A DNA stretch of 5,682 nt. Source: Desulfobacterales bacterium (GTDB lineage Bacteria > Desulfobacterota > Desulfobacteria > Desulfobacterales > Desulfobacteraceae). Below, in pieces: positions 1 through 5,163 of this stretch. Positions within the stretch are counted from its first letter, which is position 1. Each line of letters begins with the position of its first letter. The notes under the pieces were generated by a model. It was not told where the DNA came from, searched no databases, and saw only the letters and a list, made by a program, of their open reading frames with translations. The stretch covers positions 1 through 5,682 of the forward strand of contig JAKSBM010000058.1 in the NCBI GenBank assembly GCA_022361135.1, given 5' to 3'. Made by a program: the position numbers and the translations under genes.

Positions 1-1554
1 CAGTTCGCTGAGTTGGCCTTGATCCAGTTTCAATCCCGTGGTCAGCTCCAGGAGGGTGCCCAGTTCTTCCCAGGGGTAGAAATCCCGGTAGAAGCGGCAG
101 AGGATAAAGGTGTCGAAGAGGGTGCAGCGGTCCTCAAAGTCCAGGAATAGTTTGGCCTTGCCTTCCAATTGATCGGGGTCGATCATCCCGGCCAATTCCG
201 GTTTGTAAAAGGTGGAGCGCAGGTGGCAGGCCCCCCGGGGGCTGACCGCATAGGCCAGGCCCATTCCCTTGAGTACCCGGGGGTCGTAGCCGGCCGGTTC
301 CATGCCCTTGACATGGATGGCTTCGTCGGCCATGCCCATTTCTCCGGCCGCCGATTTGATCCCCTCGGCCAGCAGGCCGCCCAATCCGTCCCGTCTGGCG
401 ATTTTATAGAGGATGTCGGCCACGCCCTGGGCGTCCCCATAGGTGTAGGGCTCCTGGATGAGCCCCCGGGAGGCGGCTTCCAATGTCATGGCCGCCAGGT
501 TGCCGGCTGAAATGGTATCCATGCCCAAACGGTCACAGATGTCGTTGAGCCAGGCAATATCTTCGATGCTGTCGATGAGGCAGAGGCCGCCAAAGGCGTA
601 TAGGGTTTCATATTCCGGTCCTTCGATTTTCAACCCCTTGTGTCGGCCTTCGCTGACCGTGACCAGTTTTCCGCATCCCATGAAACAGGTCTTGCAGGAT
701 CTGGGTTTGGCGTCCAGCTTATCCTTCATGCTCTGGGCATTGATCTTTTCCCATTGGTCAAAATGGCCCGAGGACCAGTATTTGGTGGGAAATGCTCCGG
801 CATTGTTCAGGCCGGCCACCATGACCGGGGTACCTTGTTCCCGGTACACCTGGGTGACGGGATGGTCCTTGAGCCGTCCCAGCATGGCTTTGCTGTAGGT
901 TTTAATGCCGTCCAGGTCATGGAATTCTCTGCGGGCACTGCCGTGGAAGACAATGCCCTTGATGTTTTTGGCACCCATGACTGCGCCCATGCCGGTGCGA
1001 CCGGCGGACCGCCAATAGTCGTTTTCAACCACGGCGAATTTCACCAGGTTTTCACCGGCCGGTCCAATGACCAGGGCCGTGGCCCCTTTGACTCCGCAGA
1101 GTTTCTTCAACTCATCCTCGGTTTCATAGGTTTCCTTCCCCCAAAGATCCTTGGCATCGTGGAAAATGACACCCTTATCTGAGATTTCAATCCAGATGGG
1201 GGAAGGGGCGGCCCCTTTGATGATCATGGCGTCGTAGCCGGTGCGGCTCATGGCCACGGCGGCCTTGCCGCCGGAATAGGATTCTGCATAAAAGCCGGTG
1301 AGGGGGGATTTTGAAAAAATGCCATACCGGCAGCTTCCGTACACCGGGCTGTCCGAGGCCGGTCCCAGGCCGAAGATAAGTCGATTTTCAGGGGCCAGGG
1401 GATCTACCCCGGGTGGGTTGTGGTGGAGAAGAAGCTGGGTTCCCAGTCCTTTGCCTCCCAGAAAACTGCCCAGGAGTTCCGCCTCTAGGGGCTGGTCCTG
1501 GACGTTTTGGTCGCCGACGTCAATGGAGAGCAGTTTGTTGAAAAATCCTTTCAT
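1..1554 (-). CDS. aor: Aldehyde:ferredoxin oxidoreductase (tungsten-pterin), C-terminus cut by window edge
   Basis: Predicted to oxidise an aldehyde to a carboxylic acid in the cytoplasm, passing two electrons to ferredoxin through a tungsten bis-pterin and one [4Fe-4S] cluster. I translated 518 residues from ATG 1554 to the window edge without a stop; family members are about 600 residues, so roughly 90-100 are missing. The N-terminal pterin-binding domain shows FLGGKGLG (31-38), R76, SKSPLTG (81-87) and GRTGMGAVMGAKNIK (185-199). The cluster ligands are C287, C290 and C294 (CxxCxxxC), with the fourth at C486 in DTFILC. These spacings closely match those of the Pyrococcus furiosus enzyme (288/291/295/494). 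PEYET (313-317) and H444 in RGACHL match conserved active-site regions. An AGGAT Shine-Dalgarno at 1561-1565 lies 6 bases before the ATG. The gene follows the aminotransferase by 38 bases, so the two are probably cotranscribed. Family assignment is firm; the aldehyde substrate is not known from sequence. Confidence 0.93.
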   Translation of the reverse strand, partial: MKGFFNKLLSIDVGDQNVQDQPLEAELLGSFLGGKGLGTQLLLHHNPPGVDPLAPENRLIFGLGPASDSPVYGSCRYGIFSKSPLTGFYAESYSGGKAAVAMSRTGYDAMIIKGAAPSPIWIEISDKGVIFHDAKDLWGKETYETEDELKKLCGVKGATALVIGPAGENLVKFAVVENDYWRSAGRTGMGAVMGAKNIKGIVFHGSARREFHDLDGIKTYSKAMLGRLKDHPVTQVYREQGTPVMVAGLNNAGAFPTKYWSSGHFDQWEKINAQSMKDKLDAKPRSCKTCFMGCGKLVTVSEGRHKGLKIEGPEYETLYAFGGLCLIDSIEDIAWLNDICDRLGMDTISAGNLAAMTLEAASRGLIQEPYTYGDAQGVADILYKIARRDGLGGLLAEGIKSAAGEMGMADEAIHVKGMEPAGYDPRVLKGMGLAYAVSPRGACHLRSTFYKPELAGMIDPDQLEGKAKLFLDFEDRCTLFDTFILCRFYRDFYPWEELGTLLELTTGLKLDQGQLSEL

Positions 1555-1592
1555 GGTCGAATCCTATTCCGGAGCATGTCCGATTCTAAAAG
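1555..1592 (-). promoter_or_regulatory. Short intercistronic gap with aor ribosome binding site
   Basis: This 38-base gap separates the aminotransferase stop (TAA, complement of 1593-1595) from the aor ATG. It contains AGGAT (complement of 1561-1565) 6 bases from the start codon. I see no terminator-like stem followed by a T-run and no convincing promoter, which supports a two-gene transcript. Confidence 0.7.
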
Positions 1593-2900
1593 TTATGCAG
1601 AGAGTTCCTTCAGGCTTTCTTCAAGGATGGACAGGCCTTTGTCCAGCTGTTCGTCGGTGATGACGAAGGGCATGAGGGTACGGATGACGTTTCCGTAGTT
1701 GCCGCAGGACAATACCACCAACCCCTTTTCATAGCAGAGCTGGGTCAGTTTTTTGGCTTCGGCCGTGGCCGGTTCCTTGGTTTCTCTGTCGCGGACCAGT
1801 TCCAGGGCCAGCATGGGACCTTTACCCCGGACTTCGCCGATGATTTCATTTTCCTTCTGCATCTGGGCGAAGCGTTTGCCCAGGGTTTCTCCGAGTGCTT
1901 CGGCACGATCCAGCAATTTGTCTTCAAATAGGATGTCGAGAACGGCCAGGGCTGCCTTGCAGGAAAGGGGGTTGCCCGCATAGGTGCCGCCCAGACCGCC
2001 GGGGTGGGGGGCATCCATGAGTTCTGCCTTGCCGGTGACTGCGGACAGGGGCATGCCGCCGGCCAGACTCTTGGCCTGGGTGACGATGTCGGGTTCGATG
2101 CCCCAGTGTTCAATGGCCAAAAATTTTCCGGTACGGCCGGCACCGGCCTGGACTTCATCAATGATGAGCAGGATTCCGTGTTTTTCACAGAGGGATTTCA
2201 GGGTGGGGAAGTATTCCGGGGGCGGGGTGACGAATCCGCCTTCACCCTGGATGGGTTCGGCAATGACGGCGGCCACGGATGTGGGGTCCACATGGGTGAT
2301 GAAAAAGTCGTCCGGGTATTTGGCACAGGCCATGTCACAACCGGGATAGCTTTTGTTCATGGGGCAGCGGTAGCAATAGGGGGAGGGAATTCTGCTCACA
2401 TCGGCGCTGAAGGGGCCGAATCCATGTTTATAGGGCATGACCTTGGAGGTGAGGGACATGGTCATCTGGGTCCGGCCATGGAATCCGTTTTCCAGGGCAA
2501 TGATGCCCGGGCGGCCCGTGGCATACCGTGCGATTTTCACGGCGTTTTCAACGGCCTCTGCACCGGAATTGGCAAACATGGTTTTTTTTGCAAAATCACC
2601 GGGAACCAATTCATTGAGTTTGGCGGCCAGGTCAACATAGGCATCGTACATGCCTACGTGGAAGCAGGTGTGGATGAATTGATCGGCCTGGTCCTTAATG
2701 GCCTGGACCACCTTGGGGTGGGAATGGCCCACATTATTAACGCCGATGCCGCCGGCAAAATCGATGAGTTCCTTGCCGTCCACATCGATCATGATGGCGC
2801 CCTTGGCTTCCTTGATGAATGCGGGGGTGATATTGGCCGGGCCCTGGGCCACATGTGTATTGCGAAGGGTGTTGAGATGATCGTATTGGGTGGATGCCAT
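1593..2900 (-). CDS. gabT: 4-aminobutyrate-type aminotransferase (class III, PLP-dependent)
   Basis: Predicted to transfer the amino group of an omega-amino acid such as 4-aminobutyrate to 2-oxoglutarate, giving a semialdehyde and glutamate in the cytoplasm. The 435-residue length is normal for the family. Visible class III features: GGIGVNNVGH (50-59), NSGAEAVENA (111-120) for phosphate binding, FHGRT (140-144), EPIQGEGGF (215-223), IIDEVQAGAGRTGKF (246-260) with D248 contacting the PLP ring nitrogen, QAKSLAGG with the Schiff-base lysine K277, TYAGNPL (306-312), and R407 in NVIRTLMPF, where GabT enzymes bind the substrate carboxylate. Four cysteines (C176, C179, C188, C192) form a CxxC-x8-CxxxC pattern. 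I chose ATG 2900 because GAGGAG (2911-2916) sits 10 bases upstream; the longer TTG start at 2918 overlaps that site. Related omega-aminotransferases (5-aminovalerate, beta-alanine) cannot be excluded. The neighbouring aor could consume the aldehyde product. Confidence 0.9.
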   Translation of the reverse strand: MASTQYDHLNTLRNTHVAQGPANITPAFIKEAKGAIMIDVDGKELIDFAGGIGVNNVGHSHPKVVQAIKDQADQFIHTCFHVGMYDAYVDLAAKLNELVPGDFAKKTMFANSGAEAVENAVKIARYATGRPGIIALENGFHGRTQMTMSLTSKVMPYKHGFGPFSADVSRIPSPYCYRCPMNKSYPGCDMACAKYPDDFFITHVDPTSVAAVIAEPIQGEGGFVTPPPEYFPTLKSLCEKHGILLIIDEVQAGAGRTGKFLAIEHWGIEPDIVTQAKSLAGGMPLSAVTGKAELMDAPHPGGLGGTYAGNPLSCKAALAVLDILFEDKLLDRAEALGETLGKRFAQMQKENEIIGEVRGKGPMLALELVRDRETKEPATAEAKKLTQLCYEKGLVVLSCGNYGNVIRTLMPFVITDEQLDKGLSILEESLKELSA

Positions 2901-2910
2901 GATCTTGATA

Positions 2911-2916
2911 CTCCTC
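2911..2916 (-). promoter_or_regulatory. Ribosome binding site deciding the gabT start
   Basis: GAGGAG on the minus strand lies 10 bases before ATG 2900. It overlaps the upstream in-frame TTG codon (2916-2918), so the TTG could not use it. This fixes the start at 2900 and removes six residues from the longest open frame. Confidence 0.75.
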
Positions 2917-2941
2917 AATGGTTAGGGATTATGGGGTTGTT

Positions 2942-2959
2942 CCGGATTATGAAATCCGG
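2942..2959 (-). repeat. Perfect hairpin in the predicted gabT leader
   Basis: CCGGATT (2942-2948) and AATCCGG (2953-2959) are perfect complementary arms of 7 bases around a 4-base loop. If transcription starts near 2970 as the sigma-54 candidate predicts, this stem lies about 10 bases from the 5' end of the gabT mRNA, where stems can slow decay. It is not followed by a T-run on either strand, so it is not a terminator. It could instead be an operator for a dimeric repressor. Confidence 0.5.
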
Positions 2960-2980
2960 CTGGCGTACGATTTTCAGTAA

Positions 2981-2997
2981 TACAAATAGCGTGCCTA
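2981..2997 (-). promoter_or_regulatory. Weak sigma-54 (-24/-12) promoter candidate for gabT-aor
   Basis: On the minus strand the site reads TAGGCACGCTATTTGTA. It keeps the GGCACG core at -24 and TTG at -12 in the correct spacing (GG, ten bases, then G). The invariant-type GC at -12 is GT here, and two flanking consensus positions also differ. A start near 2970 would give a leader of about 70 bases. The position mirrors the better match facing dctP, which raises its plausibility; on sequence alone it is weak. Confidence 0.35.
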
Positions 2998-3096
2998 TGG
3001 TTGGAGTGATATTTTGTGATTTTTGATATCTTGTGTGTTTACAGGGCATTGGCTTGGATTTTTGGCTGGGTTGGAAATTCACGGCTTGTTCAAAAA

Positions 3097-3112
3097 TATG
3101 CAAAAAAACATA
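3097..3112. promoter_or_regulatory. Candidate upstream activator site 1 (TATG-N8-CATA)
   Basis: TATGCAAAAAAACATA is an imperfect palindrome with TATG/CATA ends. It shares 13 of 16 positions with the element at 3208-3223. Its centre is about 134 bases upstream of the predicted gabT start site, in the usual range for an enhancer-binding protein acting on sigma-54 polymerase. A weaker relative (11 of 16 matches to the 3208 element) begins 18 bases later at 3115-3130. Confidence 0.35.
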
Positions 3113-3207
3113 ATTATGCGAAATGGAATACAAAATTTGATATTCGTGTGGCGGATATAAAAACACTGTTTTTCTTGATGAATCGATGAAAACGGTTGGT
3201 TTGTCGC

Positions 3208-3223
3208 TATGCACAAATGCATA
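3208..3223. promoter_or_regulatory. Candidate upstream activator site 2 (TATGCA-N4-TGCATA)
   Basis: TATGCACAAATGCATA has perfect 6-base inverted arms around CAAA. Its centre is about 118 bases upstream of the predicted dctP start site, a typical distance for an enhancer-binding-protein site. Its similarity to the element at 3097-3112 suggests one regulator binds both. The regulator gene is not in this window. Confidence 0.45.
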
Positions 3224-3307
3224 ATTTCCAAGGATTACCCACTCACTTTATCTGCGTTGAAATGGTGTGTCTGAATAAGTGACTGGTATGTTGGTGCTTT
3301 TTTGAAA

Positions 3308-3324
3308 TGGCATGGCTATTGCTA
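3308..3324 (+). promoter_or_regulatory. Sigma-54 (-24/-12) promoter candidate for dctPQM
   Basis: TGGCATGGCTATTGCTA matches the consensus TGGCACG-N4-TTGCW with one mismatch (C to T), and has GG at 3309-3310 and GC at 3321-3322 exactly ten bases apart. Transcription would start near 3334, leaving a leader of about 210 bases. Sigma-54 with a two-component activator controls dicarboxylate uptake in other proteobacteria, so the mode fits a transporter. An overlapping sigma-70 reading (TTGAAA 3302-3307, TACAAT 3323-3328, spacer 15) is possible, but its spacing is short. Confidence 0.6.
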
Positions 3325-3328
3325 CAAT

Positions 3329-3365
3329 ATGATTGATTTTTTGTATTCCCGTATCCGTCAATCAT
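3329..3365 (+). repeat. 8-base inverted repeat at the predicted dctP start site
   Basis: ATGATTGA (3329-3336) and TCAATCAT (3358-3365) are perfect complementary arms separated by 21 bases. The first arm spans the start site predicted from the sigma-54 element. It may be an operator or part of the mRNA 5' end; nothing in the sequence decides between them. Confidence 0.35.
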
Positions 3366-3450
3366 GGGGGATCCGGGGATTTGAAAAATTGATGGAATAA
3401 CGGCAGGCCGGTTCTGCCACCAATGCAGCAGGAGGTTTTGTTTTATGAGA

Positions 3451-3471
3451 TTCCAGCCCGGGGGGCTGGAA
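3451..3471 (+). repeat. Strong GC-rich hairpin in the dctP leader
   Basis: TTCCAGCCC (3451-3459) and GGGCTGGAA (3463-3471) form a perfect 9-base-pair stem with a 3-base loop, starting about 117 bases into the predicted leader and ending 72 bases before the dctP ATG. No T-run follows on the plus strand, and the minus strand also lacks one, so a simple terminator is unlikely. It may protect the transcript or take part in leader folding. Confidence 0.6.
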
Positions 3472-3526
3472 CACGTCCATGAATGCGGATCCCATATCAG
3501 GATTCGATGAACACCAACTCATGTTT

Positions 3527-3532
3527 AAGGAG
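3527..3532 (+). promoter_or_regulatory. Ribosome binding site of dctP
   Basis: AAGGAG lies 11 bases before ATG 3544, slightly longer than the usual 5-9 spacing. No better start is nearby: the following 32 residues form a normal signal peptide, which supports this ATG. Confidence 0.7.
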
Positions 3533-3543
3533 AACGATTCAGT

Positions 3544-4584
3544 ATGCAGACAACTAAGACTAGTATTTTTCGGCGCACTACGATGATTCTGTTGGCAGTC
3601 ACGATGATCTCGCTGGGCATGGCCATGCCGGCCTGGTCCAAAACCCACAAGTTCATCATGCAGAATATGTTTTCCTTGAACCACCCCATCTCCAAAGCGG
3701 TCCACAACATGGCCAAAGCGGTTAAGGAAAAAAGTAATGGTCAGATTTCCATCCAGGTACTGCCCTCGGGCGCCCTGGTAAAAGGGCCCTCCATTTTTGA
3801 ATCCGTGGGCATGGGATCCATTGACATGGGAACTTCCTGTTCCTGCTACCACGGCGGCATCCTGCCCGCCGCAGCCGTTGCCTTTGCCCTTCCCGGCGAT
3901 CCCCGGGGTGTGGACGAAATCATTGATTTTATTTATAAAGACGAAGTTTTGGCCTTCTTCCGTAAGGCCTATGCCACCCAGAATGTATTCTTTGGTGCCC
4001 CCATGGTCATGGACGGGTATACCATCGTTTCCAAGAAACCCATTAAAAGTTGGGAAGACCTGAAGAGCATGAAGGTTCGCGCCTCCGGCTCCATTGCCAA
4101 AACCCTGAAAAAGATGGGAATCCCCACGGTATTCATCCCCTTCTCTGAAATCTATGTGGCCCTTTCCCGGGGTACCATTGATGCGGAAATCTCCGGTAAC
4201 CATACGGAAAGTTTTCTGGCCAAGACCTATGAAGTGGCCAAATACCAGACCAACCCGGAAATTTCCGGTGCCCAGAATTGTGAAGTCATCATCAATAAGG
4301 ATCGTTGGAACGAGCTTTCCGAAGACCTCCAGGCCCTCTTTGATGCCGAGCTGAAACAATGTTCCCTGGAAGTGGCCCAATTGTTTGCCGCCGAGAATAA
4401 GGAAGTGATCGGCAAAATGGAATCCAAGGGTGCCCAATTGCTGACCCTTCCCGATGAAGTCATGCAGAAATGGACCCAGACTGCGGTTCAGATGTGGGAC
4501 GAAGAGTTCACCAAGGATGAACTTTCCGCCGAGTACATCGAACTGGCCAAAAAGCACCTCAAGAGCCTGGGCTACAGCCTCTAA
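3544..4584 (+). CDS. dctP: TRAP transporter solute-binding protein (DctP family)
   Basis: Periplasmic receptor that captures an organic acid-like solute and delivers it to the DctQM permease. The 346 residues begin with a signal peptide: basic stretch to R11, hydrophobic core about 14-28, and likely cleavage after AWS (S32), so the mature protein starts near KTHKF. DctP features include ISIQVLPSGAL (68-78), SWEDLKSMKVRASGS (169-183) with R179 at the conserved arginine that pairs with a substrate carboxylate, FSEIYVALSRGTIDAEISG (200-218) and a helical C-terminus ending at LGYSL. Two nearby cysteines (C99, C101) lie in the segment before GGILPAAAVAF; C246 and C273 are also present. It is first in a dctPQM operon, behind a candidate sigma-54 promoter. 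The solute cannot be read from sequence; the catabolic neighbours suggest a carboxylate or omega-amino acid linked to GABA-like metabolism. Confidence 0.93.
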   Translation: MQTTKTSIFRRTTMILLAVTMISLGMAMPAWSKTHKFIMQNMFSLNHPISKAVHNMAKAVKEKSNGQISIQVLPSGALVKGPSIFESVGMGSIDMGTSCSCYHGGILPAAAVAFALPGDPRGVDEIIDFIYKDEVLAFFRKAYATQNVFFGAPMVMDGYTIVSKKPIKSWEDLKSMKVRASGSIAKTLKKMGIPTVFIPFSEIYVALSRGTIDAEISGNHTESFLAKTYEVAKYQTNPEISGAQNCEVIINKDRWNELSEDLQALFDAELKQCSLEVAQLFAAENKEVIGKMESKGAQLLTLPDEVMQKWTQTAVQMWDEEFTKDELSAEYIELAKKHLKSLGYSL

Positions 4585-4596
4585 AACCGTCTAAGA

Positions 4597-4638
4597 ATTC
4601 CAGGGGATTTTCCCCGGTTTGGGAAGGTTCCCTGGAAT
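4597..4638 (+). repeat. Two-stage intercistronic hairpin between dctP and dctQ
   Basis: An outer stem pairs ATTCCAGGG (4597-4605) with CCCTGGAAT (4630-4638), and an inner stem pairs TTCCC (4610-4614) with GGGAA (4621-4625). It starts 12 bases after the dctP stop and ends 4 bases before the dctQ Shine-Dalgarno. There is no following T-run, so it should not fully terminate. Such structures often stabilise the binding-protein message and lower permease output, giving excess receptor. An alternative inner pairing of GGGGA (4603-4607) with TCCCC (4611-4615) would compete with the outer stem. Confidence 0.65.
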
Positions 4639-4653
4639 GGATAGGATCGTCAT

Positions 4654-5163
4654 ATGCACCCCATAGAACGCTTCATCGGATTTGTTGAAAAGATCAATGA
4701 GCGGGTGGGAAAGTCCGCTGCCTACCTGATTTTTGTCTTCATGTTCCTCATGCTTTACGAGGTCATTGCCCGGTACTTCTTCCAAAGCCCCACCATTTGG
4801 GTCCACGAGGTCTGTGGCTATGTTTTTGCCGCCTATATCGCCCTCACCGGCGGCTGGGTTCTTCTGGAAAAGGGCCATGTCTCCGTGGACATCATCTATC
4901 AGTTTTTTCCGGAAAAGGGAAAACAGGTGGCCGACCTCTTTGTATCCCTCATCGCCCTGTTCATGTTTGTGGTCATCTTCTGGCAGGGATACAAGTTCGC
5001 CTGGTTTGCCTTTAAGACCAATCAACATTCCCATACCCTGTTCGGACCGCCCCTGTGGCCTGTGAAGTCCATGCTACCGGCCGGCGCTATGCTCTTCATC
5101 CTCCAGATACTGGCTGACCTGGGCCGCTGTATCCTGGCCTTTACCGAAAGGAGACCCCAATGA
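4654..5163 (+). CDS. dctQ: TRAP transporter small permease (DctQ family)
   Basis: Inner-membrane subunit that pairs with DctM and helps dock the solute-loaded DctP. The 169 residues are normal for the family, with four predicted membrane helices at about 22-41, 50-71, 92-112 and 138-159. Family signatures are RYFFQSPTIWVHEVCGY (40-56), the loop HVSVDII (75-81) after the second helix, and the GPPLWPVKSMLPAG stretch (131-144) entering the last helix. The start at ATG 4654 is supported by AGGA at 4643-4646, 7 bases upstream. The stop TGA (5161-5163) overlaps the dctM start, so the two are probably translationally coupled. The message is preceded by the hairpin at 4597-4638, which may set its level relative to dctP. 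Confidence 0.92.
   Translation: MHPIERFIGFVEKINERVGKSAAYLIFVFMFLMLYEVIARYFFQSPTIWVHEVCGYVFAAYIALTGGWVLLEKGHVSVDIIYQFFPEKGKQVADLFVSLIALFMFVVIFWQGYKFAWFAFKTNQHSHTLFGPPLWPVKSMLPAGAMLFILQILADLGRCILAFTERRPQ

Larger units (their letters stand above)
2901..3543. other. Divergent AT-rich control region between gabT and dctP
   Basis: About 640 bases separate the two divergent start codons, and the region is clearly richer in A+T than the flanking genes. It contains candidate sigma-54 promoters in both directions, two related 16-base palindromic elements between them, and inverted repeats in both predicted leaders (each listed separately). An open frame of 99 codons on the minus strand (2915-3214) has no family features, overlaps the promoter elements and the gabT Shine-Dalgarno, and is not called. 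A stretch around 3227-3300 shows nothing I can name. Confidence 0.85.

Noticed and set aside
458..1182. Two overlapping plus-strand open frames (458-898 and 640-1182)
   Set aside because: Both are opposite the aor gene, whose minus-strand frame carries all four cluster cysteines and the pterin motifs over this stretch.
1561..1587. Short inverted match GAATC/GATTC around the aor ribosome binding site
   Set aside because: Five-base arms with a long loop are expected by chance and give no strong case for translational control.
2004..3026. 340-codon open frame on the plus strand opposite gabT
   Set aside because: It lies antisense to a gene with complete class III aminotransferase motifs, shows no recognisable family features, and runs into the gabT promoter region. 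Its openness follows from the codon bias of gabT.
2915..3214. 99-codon open frame on the minus strand upstream of gabT
   Set aside because: It overlaps the gabT Shine-Dalgarno, the promoter candidate and the palindromic elements, has AT-rich composition like non-coding DNA, and resembles no family I know.
3302..3328. Sigma-70 promoter reading (TTGAAA, 15-base spacer, TACAAT)
   Set aside because: The spacer is two bases short of the usual 17, and the same DNA is a much better sigma-54 match; kept only as an alternative.
3451..3471. Hairpin considered as an intrinsic terminator
   Set aside because: No run of T follows the stem on either strand, and there is no gene ending just before it on either side.
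3358..4557. 399-codon open frame on the minus strand opposite dctP
   Set aside because: It is antisense to a well-supported binding-protein gene, its composition is rich in G, H and F as expected for a mirrored frame, and its C-terminal part covers the dctP leader. No domain is visible.
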